Assembly (NCBI RefSeq): GCF_003633755.1
Contig: NZ_RBIL01000001.1
Coordinates: 4,015,426 to 4,079,425, forward strand
Origin: Solirubrobacter pauli
Lineage (GTDB): Bacteria; Actinomycetota; Thermoleophilia; Solirubrobacterales; Solirubrobacteraceae
Length of the DNA: 64,000 nucleotides
Reading direction: 5' to 3'
The notes under the pieces are model-generated. The model had not been told where the DNA came from and ran no database searches. It saw only the letters and a list, made by a program, of their open reading frames with translations. The translations under genes and the position numbers were made by a program. Positions 26,362-36,500 of the stretch are shown piece by piece (position 1 is the first letter of the stretch; the number at the start of each line of letters is the position of its first letter).

Positions 26362-27963
26362 ATGAGAGGCTCACTCCTCGCCGGTGCGCTCAGCATCGGT
26401 GTCTTGATGGCGGGCGCAGGGTCCGCCGTCGCGAGCGGTGGTGGCAACGACACCTCCGCCAAGCTGCGCAAGGCCGTCTCGGTCGACGGCATCCGGATCC
26501 ACCAGACGGCGCTGAACCTGTTCGGCGAGCTCAAGGACGGCAACCGGCTGGCGGGGACGCCGGGATACCGGTTGTCGGCCGACTACGTCGAGCTGAACGC
26601 GAAGCTGGCGGGGCTCAAGACGAGCCGGCAGGACTTCACGTACGACCTGTTCGCGCTGGCGGACTGGAAGAAGCCGATCCTCGACGTCAAGCGGGGCAAG
26701 AGCTACATCCCGGGCATCGCCGGCTCGATCCCGGGTGGCGACTTCGGGTCGATGGTCGAGACGGTCTCCGGTGATCTGACCGCGCCGGTGTGGGCGGCGG
26801 ACCTCGTGATCCCGTCACCGGCGCCCAACACGTCGACGTCCGGCTGCGAGGCGTCCGACTTCGCCGGGATGCCGGCGGGCGCGATCGTGCTGATCCAGCG
26901 CGGCACGTGCGGCGAGCTGACCAAGTGGCTCAACGCGCAGGCGGCGGGCGCGGGCGCGATCGTCTACATCAACGAGGGCAACGTCGGCGTCCCCGGGCGC
27001 GAGGACCCGCGGTGGTTCGACCTGACGGGCGCCGGCATCACGATCCCGATGACCGCCGCGCAGGTCGCGACGGTGGCGGACCTCGCCGGCAGCGTGCGTC
27101 AGGGCCTGGTCGGCAAGACGGTGCGCTTCCGGATCGATTGGCGTAGCAACCCGGCCGTCCCGACCCAGAACGTCATCGCGGAGACCCGTGGCGGCGACCC
27201 GAACAAGGTGATCGTCGTCGGCGCGCATCTGGACAGCGTCGGCACCGGTCCGGGCATCAACGACAACGGCTCCGGCTCGGCCGCGCTCCTCGAGCTCGCG
27301 CACGAGCTGCGCGGCGTCTACCCCAAGAACAAGATCCGCTTCGTCTGGTTCAGCGCCGAGGAGTCGGGCCTGCTGGGCTCGGAGGCGTACGTCGCGAGCC
27401 TGCCCGAGAGCGAGCGGGCGAAGATCGCGGCGAACCTGAACTTCGACATGATCGGTTCCCCGAACTACGTCAACTTCGTCTACGACGGCGACCTGTCGGA
27501 TTCGCCGCCGATCGGCGAGGACGTGTTCCACCCGGCGGCGCGTCCGTTCTCGGCCACGATCGAGAAGCTGTTCCTGGACTACTTCAAGTCGCAGAAGATC
27601 CCGACGCTGCCGACGGACTTCGACGGCCGCTCGGACTACGGGCCGTTCATCGCGAACGGCATCCCGGCGGGCGGGTTGTTCACCGGCGCCGAGGGCATCA
27701 AGACGGCCGAGCAGGCTGCGCTGTTCGGCGGCACCGTCGGTGAGCAGTACGACCCGTGCTACCACCTCGGCTGCGACAACGTGTTCAACAACTCCAACAA
27801 GGCGCTCGACCAGAACTCGGACGCCGCGGCGCACGTGTTGATCACGCTCGCGCAGAGCAAGATCCCGGACCGCCCGGCCGTGACGCCGGCGCCGCCGGCC
27901 GCGCGCCGGGTCGCGACCCAGGCGCACGACCACCGCGATCTGCTGACCGCGATCGACCGCTAG
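26362..27963 (+). CDS. Secreted M28-family metallopeptidase with PA domain
   Basis: A 533-residue exported zinc peptidase. ATG 26362 gives a signal peptide (MRGSLLAGALSIGVLMAGAGSAVA), whereas GTG 26353 would add three residues and lies on the ribosome-binding site. A protease-associated domain occupies about 130-260 (GAIVLIQRGTCGELTKWLN). The M28 catalytic domain follows with the di-zinc ligands in VVGAHLDSVGTGPGINDNGSG (given here in parts: AHLDS and GINDNGSG), WFSAEESGLLGS, NFDMIGSPN and CYHLGCDN. Streptomyces aminopeptidase S-like enzymes are the closest described type. Expected role: release of amino acids from extracellular peptides. Convergent with the aminotransferase gene with a 9-base gap. 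Confidence 0.92.
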   Translation: MRGSLLAGALSIGVLMAGAGSAVASGGGNDTSAKLRKAVSVDGIRIHQTALNLFGELKDGNRLAGTPGYRLSADYVELNAKLAGLKTSRQDFTYDLFALADWKKPILDVKRGKSYIPGIAGSIPGGDFGSMVETVSGDLTAPVWAADLVIPSPAPNTSTSGCEASDFAGMPAGAIVLIQRGTCGELTKWLNAQAAGAGAIVYINEGNVGVPGREDPRWFDLTGAGITIPMTAAQVATVADLAGSVRQGLVGKTVRFRIDWRSNPAVPTQNVIAETRGGDPNKVIVVGAHLDSVGTGPGINDNGSGSAALLELAHELRGVYPKNKIRFVWFSAEESGLLGSEAYVASLPESERAKIAANLNFDMIGSPNYVNFVYDGDLSDSPPIGEDVFHPAARPFSATIEKLFLDYFKSQKIPTLPTDFDGRSDYGPFIANGIPAGGLFTGAEGIKTAEQAALFGGTVGEQYDPCYHLGCDNVFNNSNKALDQNSDAAAHVLITLAQSKIPDRPAVTPAPPAARRVATQAHDHRDLLTAIDR

Positions 27964-27972
27964 ATGCGGCGC

Positions 27973-29124
27973 TCAGCCGCGGTCGCCGAGCTCGGCGACC
28001 GCGGCGAGCAGGCGCTCGGTGTCGGACGCGTCGTTGTAGTGCAGGAAGCCGGCCCGGATCCCGCCGTGCGGGGCGAGGCCGAGCACGCGCTCGAGCTCCC
28101 AGGCGTAGTAGTTGCCGTTCCACACCGAGATCTCACGCTCAGCTAGAGCCTTAGCCACGGCGTCGGGGTGCACGCCCGCGACCGTGAACATCAGCGTGGG
28201 GGCGCGGTCCGCGGCGTCGCCGTAGAGCGTCACGTGGTCCATCGCGCGCAGTCCGTCGAGCGCCTGGGCCATCAGGCCCTCCTCGTGCGCGCGCACGGCG
28301 TCGAAGTCCAGCTCGAGCATGTACTCGGCCGCCGCGCGGACGCCGGCGAGCGACTCGAACGGCAGCGTGCCGAGCTCCCAGCGGTCCGGGGCCTCGTCGG
28401 GCGCCGGGTTGAGCTTGTCCGGGTGGTACGCAGAGAGCAGCTCGGGACTCGCGCACAGCACCGACACGTGCGGGCCGAACCACTTGTACGCGGAGCAGGC
28501 GAGGACGTCCGCGCCGAGCGTCGCGAGGTCGTAGCGGCGGTGCGGCGTGGCGTGGACCGCGTCGATGTAGACCTTCGCGCCCACGGCGTGCGCGGCGGCG
28601 ACGATCCCGGGCAGGTCCGGCACGGTGCCGACGGCGTTGGACGCGGCGGTGACCGCGACCCACTTGGTGCGCTCGCTGAGGACGGCCTCGACGGCGCTGG
28701 CCGGCAGCTCCAGCGTGCCCTCGACCGGCTCGGCGAACCGGACGGTCACGCCCGCGCGCTCGGCCGCGATCACCCATGGGCGCACGTTGGAGTCGTGGTC
28801 GAGGCGCGTGCAGACGATCTCGTCGCCGGGCTCGAGGTCGCGCACGACGGTCGCGCTGAAGCGCATCGTGGTGGCGGTGAAGCTCGGGCCGAAGAAGATG
28901 CCCTCGGGGTCGCCGCCGAGCAGCGTCGCGCAGGCCGCGCGGGTGCTCGCGACGAGCTCGTCGGTGGCGATCGCCTGCTTGAAGGCGCCGCCGTGGTTGG
29001 CCATCGAGCCCGACCGCATGAAGTCGGACATGGCCTCGATCACGCTGTCGAGGACCTGGCTGCCGGCGGCGCCGTCGAGGCGCGCCCAGCCGTCGGCGAG
29101 GCCGGGGAAGCGGTCGCGGTTCAT
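27973..29124 (-). CDS. Class V aminotransferase, cysteine desulfurase-like
   Basis: A 383-residue pyridoxal-phosphate enzyme of the cysteine desulfurase-like family. Landmarks: GSMANHGGAF, the PLP-contact block AVTAASNAVGTVPDL, VYIDAVHATPH with the cofactor Asp, and SAYKWFGPH with the Schiff-base lysine. Near the C-terminus, GIRAGFLHYN is typical. There is no clear cysteine persulfide loop, so it may act on another substrate. ATG 29124 overlaps the Nudix stop as ATGA, so the two genes are co-translated. The last codons form a perfect 28-base palindrome. Confidence 0.85.
   Translation of the reverse strand: MNRDRFPGLADGWARLDGAAGSQVLDSVIEAMSDFMRSGSMANHGGAFKQAIATDELVASTRAACATLLGGDPEGIFFGPSFTATTMRFSATVVRDLEPGDEIVCTRLDHDSNVRPWVIAAERAGVTVRFAEPVEGTLELPASAVEAVLSERTKWVAVTAASNAVGTVPDLPGIVAAAHAVGAKVYIDAVHATPHRRYDLATLGADVLACSAYKWFGPHVSVLCASPELLSAYHPDKLNPAPDEAPDRWELGTLPFESLAGVRAAAEYMLELDFDAVRAHEEGLMAQALDGLRAMDHVTLYGDAADRAPTLMFTVAGVHPDAVAKALAEREISVWNGNYYAWELERVLGLAPHGGIRAGFLHYNDASDTERLLAAVAELGDRG
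27977..28004. terminator. Perfect 28-base palindrome at the end of the aminotransferase gene
   Basis: CCGCGGTCGCCGAG followed directly by its reverse complement. It encodes the final AVAELGDRG residues on the minus strand and begins 13 bases past the stop of the convergent M28 peptidase gene. It can fold into a strong GC hairpin in the peptidase transcript and so may serve as its terminator. Confidence 0.5.
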
Positions 29125-29516
29125 GACTGGGCGATCTCCTCGGCGAGCTCGATGTCGTGGTCGTAGGTGAGCACGTGGGACGCCTGGACGGGGTCCAGCC
29201 AGCGCAGCTCGTCGACCTCGTCGTTGGGCTCGAACTCGCCGCTCTCGACGTCCATGAGCCAGTAGCGGACCGCCTTCGAGCGGCCCTTGCGGTCGTCGTA
29301 GAAGACGGGGGAGAGCTCGTCGCCGAGCGTGCAGCGCAGCCCGGTCTCCTCCCACACCTCGCGCAGCGCGCACTCCTCCCACGTCTCGCCCGGGTCGAGC
29401 TTGCCCTTGGGCAGCGACCAGTCGTCGTAGCGGGGACGGTGGACGACCGCGATCGCGCCATCCTCGCGGCGGACGACCCCGCCCGCGGCCTTGACCTCTG
29501 CCTCATCCGGCTGCAT
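29121..29516 (-). CDS. Nudix hydrolase
   Basis: A 131-residue Nudix protein with a complete Nudix box: GKLDPGETWEECALREVWEE followed by TGL. The conserved glutamates for Mg2+ binding are present. AAGGVVRREDGAIAVVHRPR and WSLPKGK resemble the MutT/Ap4A hydrolase branch. The substrate is not determined. It is the first gene of a two-gene unit with the class V aminotransferase. Its ATG (29516-29514) almost touches the start region of the divergent fungalysin gene. Confidence 0.92.
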   Translation of the reverse strand: MQPDEAEVKAAGGVVRREDGAIAVVHRPRYDDWSLPKGKLDPGETWEECALREVWEETGLRCTLGDELSPVFYDDRKGRSKAVRYWLMDVESGEFEPNDEVDELRWLDPVQASHVLTYDHDIELAEEIAQS

Positions 29517-29538
29517 GGCGGGCCATCCTGGCAGAAGA

Positions 29539-32500
29539 TTGGCCGGATGTCGGGGGCGGAATCTCAGGTTCGGCCTCTACATTCGGCGCATACGAGGGCC
29601 CTGGGTCATCGCGGTCGGCCTGTTGGTGGCGCTGGCGCTGCCCGCTTTCGCGCGCGCGCAGGAGATCGTCGACCTGGACCCGGCCACGGACACCGTGCGC
29701 GTCGCCGCCCGGCTGGACGGCGCGCTGACGCGGCCGGCGAGCGGCACGACCGCCGCGATCGGCCTCCGGTACGTGCGTGAGCACCGCGCCGCGCTCGGCC
29801 TGACCGCCGCCGACCTCCAGACGCTGGGGGACGCGGAGGTCGAGACGTTCGCGGGCATCCGCCAGGTGCGCTGGCGGCAGGCGGTCGACGGGATCGAGGT
29901 CGCCGACGCCGAGCTGCGTGTGAGCGTGGCCAACGACGGGCGCGTGCTGAACGTGCTCGGGTCGCCATCCTCGGAGCTGCCGACGGACACGACGCCCGCA
30001 CTTCCCGAGCCGGCGCCGGACGCGGAGCTGAAGATCTACGACGGGCGGCTGGCGTACCGCTACCGCGACGTGGTGTCGCGGGACGCGATCTACGACGTGA
30101 TCACGGACGCCGACACCGGCAAGGTGCTCAAGCGCACGAATCTCGTCCGACACGTTGAGCTGCGGGTGTGGGACAACCACCCGTCGCTCGACGTCGCGGC
30201 GAAGGACTTCACGGTCCCCTCGAGTTGGGGGTTGCTGCCCGGACGGCTCGAGAGCTCCTACATGCACGTGTACTCGGACCGCAACGCGAACAACCGCACC
30301 GATGCGGGCGAAGACGTCACGCCTGGGGTGTACGGCTTCCAGGACTTCAACAGCGTCGGCGTCGGATGCGAGACGGGGAAGCCGTGCGGGTGGAACGGGG
30401 AGGCAGGGGGTGAGACCGCGAACCGAGAGCAGAACGCTGTCCAAGCCTTCTACCACGCGAACCGCTTCCGCGAGTGGTTGGCCACGCCGCCGATCGGTTT
30501 CGATGGGTTCTCCGGCGACGACAAGCTGCTGCTGGAGACCATCGACGGCGAGGACTACGACAACGCGAACATGTACACACCGCCCGAGGGTGAGTCGCCG
30601 CGGATGCAGATGTTCCTGTGGGGGCAGCAGGGGTCGGCGCGGTTTCGGTCGGTGAACAGCGGGGACGACGCGTCGATCCTCTTTCACGAGTACGCGCACG
30701 GGCTCACGAGCCGCCTCGTCACCGATCCCGACGGCTACGTCGCGCTGAACACGAACCAGGCCGGCGCCATGGGCGAGGGGTGGAGCGACTTCTACGCCAA
30801 GGACTATCTGGTCGAGAAGGGCATCGAGACCGACTCCGCCGACCCGACCAAGATCGGCGAGGTCCACATGGGCGTCTACATGGACGCCACGCCGAACAAG
30901 ACGCGCTACGAGGCGATCGACTGCCCGGTGGGCACGGCGGGAACGACGACGACCGTCTGCCCCGGCAGCTCGAGAGTCGGTGCGGGCGGGTTCACGTACG
31001 GCGACTTCGCGAAGATCTACGGCTCGGCCGAAGTCCACGCCGACGGTGAGATCTGGGCGCAGACCCTCTGGGACCTCCGGCGCAACGTCGGGGCGGTCGA
31101 CGCGCGCCGACTCATCACGCGCGCCTTGGTGCTTTCGCCACCCGAGCCGTCGTTCCTGGACATGCGCAACGCGATCCTGCAAGCGGCGGAGACCGAAGCG
31201 CTGCGTTCGGCGATCTGGCAGGTGTTCGCGGCCCGCGGGATGGGGTTCTACGCGAGCACGGTCGATGGCAACGACACGGCGCCGCTCGAGGACTTCTCGT
31301 TGCCGCCTGCGCCCGGTCCGAGGACCACGATCACCGGCCGTGTGACCGACTCCCGCGGGACACCCGCGCCCGGCGTGAAGGTGAGCGTGGGCGGAGCGGA
31401 CATCCTCACGGCCACGACCGACGCCGACGGGCGGTACGTGATCGCCGACGTCGAACCCCGCACGTACAAGAACGTCCTGGTCGGAGGGGCGGGGTTCAAC
31501 CCGGTGGTCAAGACCGACGTGGTCGTCGGGACAGGGGGTGCCGTGGTCGACGCGGTCGTGAACCGTGACTGGGCGGCGCGTCAAGGTGGCGCCAAGGTGG
31601 TGTCCGACAGGGGCTTCGAGTACGCAGGGTCCGGCTGCGGGCCGAACGCCGCCTTCGACGGGCTGCGGTCCACGACGTGGTCGACGCTGTGGCAAGCGGT
31701 CTCGGGCTGGCGGACGAACGACGTCGAGGTCGAGCTGCCCGTGGCGATCAACCTGACCGGGCTCGCGATCGATCCGTCGGCGGGCTGCTTCGACTCCGCG
31801 AGCTCCGCCCTGGGGCAGTACGCCGTGGAAACCGCGTCCAGCAGGAGCGGCCCGTGGGCGCAGGTCGCCGGCGGGACCTTCACCAGCACGCATCGCAACA
31901 AGCTCAACCCAATCGCGGCGACGGCCAGCAACGTGCGGTACGTCCGGTTGCGGCCGATCTCCAGTCAGGCGTCCACGTCGCTCTGCGACGAGCCGACGAA
32001 GGCCCCGACCCCGGAGCGGTGCTGGCTCGACGTGTCGCAGTTCAGCGTCTACGGGGCGCCGCTGGCGCCCCGGCCGGTTACGACACTGGACGGCCCGTCA
32101 GGCACGATCGACGACGAGACGCCGACGTTCACGTTCTCCTCCGATCAAGCCGGGGCCGGGTTCCGGTGCCGACTCGACGCGGACGCGTTCCGCGCGTGCA
32201 CGTCGCCTTACACCACGCGCCCGCTCGGCGACGGCGAGACGCACACGTTCGAGGTCGAGGCCGTCAATGCGTACGGGGACAGCGACCTCACCTCGGAGAA
32301 GCGCACGTTCACGGTGCAGTCGAGCCTGCCGAACACGCAGCTGTTGACGACGCCGGGCGCTGTCACGCGTGATCGGCCGGTCCGCTTCACCTTCTCGGGC
32401 AACGGGAACGGTTTCGCGTGCAGCTGGGACGGCGCCGCTTACGTCCCATGCGAGTCCGGCACCGAACGCGCGCTCGACGACGGCCCGCGGACGTTCGCGG

Positions 32501-33423
32501 TGCGGGCGGAGAACGCGGTCGGGGCCGATCCCTCGCCGGCGACCTACGCGTTCATCGTCGATACCGCCGCGCCGGTGATCGCCATCTCCCGTGCGGACGT
32601 GGTGCGAGACAGCGCGACGTTCGGCTTCGAGACGACCGACGCGACGGCCGTGACAGTCACGTGTGCGCTTGGCGGGGCGCCGGTGGCGTGCGAGTCACCC
32701 AGGACGTACAGCGGGCTCGCGGACGGGGCGTGGACCTTCACCGTGACGGCGACGGATGCGGCCGGCAACCGCGCGTCTGCCTCGCGCACGGTTGTCGTCG
32801 ACGTCGCACCGCCCGACACACTGCTGACGTGGGTGCCGCCCGCGATTCTCACCGCGCGTGACTTCCAGCTGGCGTTCACGGCGACCAAGGCAGCCACGTT
32901 CCTCTGCTCGCTCGACGGCGCGGTCGCGACGCCGTGCACGAGCCCGCTGGCGCTGAGCGGGCTGAGCGAAGGCGGGCACAGCGTCGTCGTGACGGCGGTC
33001 GGCGAGACCGGGACGGACCCGACTCCCGCGCGGGTCGACTTCACCGTGGTCATCCCCGGCCTGCCGCCCGCGCCCAGCCCGACGCCGCCGTCGACTTCGA
33101 CACCGCGCCCGACCCCGACGGCGACGCCGAAGCGCACTGCGCTCAGCTCGGCGAGCTCGGTCAAGACCGTCTCGCGCCGGACCGGCCGGGTGACCGTGAA
33201 GGTCCGCGGCACCGCCGGGGCGAAGGTCGTGCTCGGGGCCAAGGTGGGCTCGCGCGTCGTCGGCAAGGCGACCAGGACGTTGCGCGCGACGACGTCGACC
33301 GTGCCGTTGACGCTCGACAAGAAACGGCTGAAGGTCGGAGCGACCGTGACGATCACCGTGAAGGCCACAGGGGCCGGCATGACCGCGGTGACCCGATCAC
33401 TCAAAATCCGGGTCAAAGCCTGA
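29539..33423 (+). CDS. Secreted M36 fungalysin-type metalloprotease with Ig-like tail
   Basis: About 1294 residues. A positively charged start (RFGLYIRRIRGPW) and hydrophobic core (VIAVGLLVALALPAFARAQ) form a signal peptide. An FTP-like propeptide follows (VREHRAALGLTAADLQTL), then the M36 catalytic domain: HEYAHGLTSRL carries the HExxH zinc site and EGWSDFYAKD the third ligand. Then come a carboxypeptidase-regulatory-like domain (TITGRVTDSRGTPAPGVKVSV), a discoidin-like beta-sandwich (about residues 670-850), four repeats with F-x-C-x-x-D and C-x-S-P signatures, a Pro-Thr linker and a basic beta domain. TTG 29539 is chosen because ATG 29515 overlaps the opposing Nudix start codon; this is uncertain. 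Likely an extracellular or cell-attached protease. Confidence 0.85.
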   Translation: MAGCRGRNLRFGLYIRRIRGPWVIAVGLLVALALPAFARAQEIVDLDPATDTVRVAARLDGALTRPASGTTAAIGLRYVREHRAALGLTAADLQTLGDAEVETFAGIRQVRWRQAVDGIEVADAELRVSVANDGRVLNVLGSPSSELPTDTTPALPEPAPDAELKIYDGRLAYRYRDVVSRDAIYDVITDADTGKVLKRTNLVRHVELRVWDNHPSLDVAAKDFTVPSSWGLLPGRLESSYMHVYSDRNANNRTDAGEDVTPGVYGFQDFNSVGVGCETGKPCGWNGEAGGETANREQNAVQAFYHANRFREWLATPPIGFDGFSGDDKLLLETIDGEDYDNANMYTPPEGESPRMQMFLWGQQGSARFRSVNSGDDASILFHEYAHGLTSRLVTDPDGYVALNTNQAGAMGEGWSDFYAKDYLVEKGIETDSADPTKIGEVHMGVYMDATPNKTRYEAIDCPVGTAGTTTTVCPGSSRVGAGGFTYGDFAKIYGSAEVHADGEIWAQTLWDLRRNVGAVDARRLITRALVLSPPEPSFLDMRNAILQAAETEALRSAIWQVFAARGMGFYASTVDGNDTAPLEDFSLPPAPGPRTTITGRVTDSRGTPAPGVKVSVGGADILTATTDADGRYVIADVEPRTYKNVLVGGAGFNPVVKTDVVVGTGGAVVDAVVNRDWAARQGGAKVVSDRGFEYAGSGCGPNAAFDGLRSTTWSTLWQAVSGWRTNDVEVELPVAINLTGLAIDPSAGCFDSASSALGQYAVETASSRSGPWAQVAGGTFTSTHRNKLNPIAATASNVRYVRLRPISSQASTSLCDEPTKAPTPERCWLDVSQFSVYGAPLAPRPVTTLDGPSGTIDDETPTFTFSSDQAGAGFRCRLDADAFRACTSPYTTRPLGDGETHTFEVEAVNAYGDSDLTSEKRTFTVQSSLPNTQLLTTPGAVTRDRPVRFTFSGNGNGFACSWDGAAYVPCESGTERALDDGPRTFAVRAENAVGADPSPATYAFIVDTAAPVIAISRADVVRDSATFGFETTDATAVTVTCALGGAPVACESPRTYSGLADGAWTFTVTATDAAGNRASASRTVVVDVAPPDTLLTWVPPAILTARDFQLAFTATKAATFLCSLDGAVATPCTSPLALSGLSEGGHSVVVTAVGETGTDPTPARVDFTVVIPGLPPAPSPTPPSTSTPRPTPTATPKRTALSSASSVKTVSRRTGRVTVKVRGTAGAKVVLGAKVGSRVVGKATRTLRATTSTVPLTLDKKRLKVGATVTITVKATGAGMTAVTRSLKIRVKA

Positions 33424-33434
33424 CGTCAGCGCGC

Positions 33435-33461
33435 GGACCAGCGGCGCCTGGCCGTTGGTCC
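33435..33461 (+). terminator. Hairpin after the fungalysin gene
   Basis: GGACCAGCGGC and GCCGTTGGTCC pair over 11 positions (one G-U) around GCCTG, 12 bases beyond the fungalysin stop. It separates that gene from the giant gene downstream. Confidence 0.5.
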
Positions 33462-33500
33462 AGCCGAGCCATCGGACGTGCGTCCAAAACGCGAAGAAAG

Positions 33501-33524
33501 GCACATCGGCATTCCGATTTGTGC
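33501..33524 (+). promoter_or_regulatory. Small hairpin in the leader of the giant gene
   Basis: GCACA-TCGG and CCGA-TT-TGTGC can pair around CATT, leaving a two-base bulge. It lies just before the open frame of the giant protein. No known riboswitch consensus is recognised. Confidence 0.3.
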
Positions 33525-33540
33525 GTAGGCTCTCGCCGCT

Positions 33541-36500
33541 CTGCCTGTCCAGCAGCCCGATCCGGCGATTCTCTTTTCGCGCCAGCGACGCTGGATTCGT
33601 GTTGCCGCGTCCTGTGCGCTCGGCAGCATGGTGCTGCTCTATGTCACGCCGATCGCCCAGGCCGCCCCGGGTGACCAGGCCGACCCGCCGCTTCCCGGCG
33701 TCGTCAGCCCGCAGCTGACGTTCCCTCAGTACGAGGCGCCTAAACCGAATCCTTCCGACGAGCAGAAGAAGTCGTCGAAGGACGAGCCGAAGGTCGCCGA
33801 GGCCGAGGCGCCGCAGACGCCGGCCGAGCCGGCCCCGCAGCGCACCGAGCCGGCGCCCGCCGCTCAGCAGGCGGCGCCCGCGCAGGAGCAGACCCAGGCG
33901 CCGGCGTCCGCCGAGCAGCCGGTCGTCGACAAGGACACCTACGCCGTCGAGCCGCCCGCGAAGGCCGACTCGGATGAGGACGAAGCGCCGCTGACGGACG
34001 TCGACGAGACGAGCCCGATGCCGACCATGTCCAGCGACACGGTCACCAGCGGCCACCGCCAGTCCGCGCCGGACCCGCTCGCCGAGGCCACCCCGCAGCC
34101 CGCCGTCTCGCTCAGCGAGACCCAGCAGCTCCTGGAGCAGGCCGCGACCGCGCCGGCCCCGACGCCCGCCCCGGTCACCCCCGTCGCGGCCGCCGCCCAG
34201 GCGCCGGCCGTGCCATCGGATGCGGCGGCGAGGGACGAGGCGTCCTCGCCCGCGGCAGCCGCTCCTTCGGGCCCCGCCGCGAGCAAGGCGGCGTCGTCGG
34301 CCGCCGCAGCGGAGACCACGGCGCTCGTGGCTGCCGCCGCGGCCGCCGCGAGTGAGCCGGCCCCGTCCGCCGCCGCGCCTGCGCCCGCCGTCGCGGCGCC
34401 CGCCGCCGAGGTCGCTCCGGCCGAGGCCGCGCCTGCCGCGGCGCCTGCGCCGGCCGCCCCCGCGCCCGCTGAAGCCGCGCCCGCCGCCGCCTCCACTGAG
34501 GCTGCGCCCGCCGCCGGCTCCGCTGAGGCAGCGCCCGCCGCCCCCGCGCCTGCACCGGCCGCGGCTGCTCCCGCCCCCGCCGCGCAGGGGATCGGCGAGG
34601 CCGCCCAGGCGTCGAACCCGGCACCTGCGAAGACCATCTCCGCTCCCGCGCCCGCCGCGGTGATCGCCGCTCCGGCGCCCGCGCCGTACATCGCCGCGCC
34701 GGCTCCGGCGCCGGTCGTCTACCTGCCGCCGCCCGTCGTGGTCATCCCGCCGGTCGCGCCCGAGTTGCTGGCCGTCGGCGCGGACACGCTGTCGACCGCC
34801 GCAGACCTGCCGGCGCCGGACTTCACGACGGACGCCGCGCCCGCGCCGATCGCGCCGATCACGGTGGACGGCCTCGAGACGCCGACCGCGGTCAGCGCCG
34901 ACCTCGTCGCGCCCGACCAGCCGGTCATCACGCCCGCGCCACCGGCCGCCCCCGAGGGCGACGTCGCGCTGCCGCTGGTCGCGCCCACGGGCGGCCAGCA
35001 GATCGCGAGCAAGCTCAGCTCCGCGGCGGGCACGCCCGAGCCGCCCGCGACGATCGCGTCCGGCGAGCCGTCGCCGTTCGACGCGCAGCTCGCGTCGAAG
35101 CCGATCCAGGCCAACGCCGCGCGCGGGCCTCCGACGGTGGACGACTTCAACCAGCTCCTCGCCGGCCTCGGCCAGGTCATCCAGACGCTCGGCGTGCTCA
35201 AGGAGTACGCGGGCCTGGCGACGGACCTGCCGCTCATCGGCGAGAGCGTCGGCACGTTCACGAACTTCGTCGACGGCCTGCAGGCCACGTACACGCTCAT
35301 CCAGCAGTACATCGCGTCACACCCCGCGCCGCGGCTGGACGAGATCGCGGCGCTGCTGCTCGGCCGGATCGACAACCCGGCGGTCACGCCCGTCACGGAC
35401 CCGACTCAGATCGCGCTGCAGATCACGCACCGCGGCTCGCGCAGCACGGAGCTGCCGCTGAGCCTCGGCACGAACGACCTCGGCCTGTCGCTGACCGGCA
35501 ACGCCACGGTCACCGGCACGATCGCGCTCGACTACACGATCGGCATCCGGCTCGAGGACGGCGTCCCCGCGGCCGACCGCTTCTTCCTGAAGATCACGAA
35601 GCTCGAGCTCGGCGGGACCGTCAGCGTCAACAACCTCAGCGCGACCGCGAAGCTCGGCCCGCTCGACGCGACCGTCGCGAGCGGGAGCATCCAGCTCTCC
35701 GCCCTCGCGAAGCTCACGCTCACCGACGACACGCTCACGGTCGCGGAGCTGCAGGCGGCCCTCGCCAACCCGACCGCGCTGTTCGGCGCGCCGGCCCTGA
35801 CGAGCAGCCTCACCTCCAAGCTGCCGCTCGACATGCAGCTCAACGGCGTCCGCCTCCTCGGCGGCGCGCTCAAGCTGGACTCGACCGACCTGTTCGGCGG
35901 CGACCTCGACATCAGCTTCGACAACCTCGCGTACGTGCGCAAGGCGCTCAACGCGGACGTCGACGGCGACGGCACCGCCGAGACCGGCACGATCACCGCC
36001 TTCGCGATCACGCTCCCGAGCGACCTGATCAGCTTCGACGGCTTCACCCTGCGCAGCGGCACCGCCCGCGTCGCGATGATCGAGGCCGGCGCGCGCCGCT
36101 GGTACGCGGGCGAGCTGGAGAACCTGAGCGGCAGCTTCACCGTCGGCACGCTCGCGAGCGCGCAGCTGTCCGGTGTGGCCGTCGGCATCAACACCGGCCC
36201 GACCGCTGCCGACTGGGCCGCGCTCGCGATCGAGGTCGGCGGCCAGGTCGTCGACCCCGGCACCGGCGCGCTGAAGCTGAGCGGCACGCTCGACCAGCTC
36301 GACCTCGCGGGCCTCGTCAGCGGCTCGGCGTCGTTCGCCGCCGCGGTCGAGGGCGACCTCACGACGTTCTCGCTGACCGCCACGAACGTCAGCCTCGGCG
36401 GCGCGCTCACGCTCACGTCCGGCACGATCGCCTTCGCGCACCGCAACGGCCAGGTCGCCGCGGTCGCGAGCAACCTGTCCGGCGAGCTCGCGCTCCCGGG

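Noticed and set aside
33501-33524. Hairpin before the giant gene as a c-di-GMP or other riboswitch.
   Set aside because: Too short and lacking any known aptamer core; only a simple stem-loop can be claimed.
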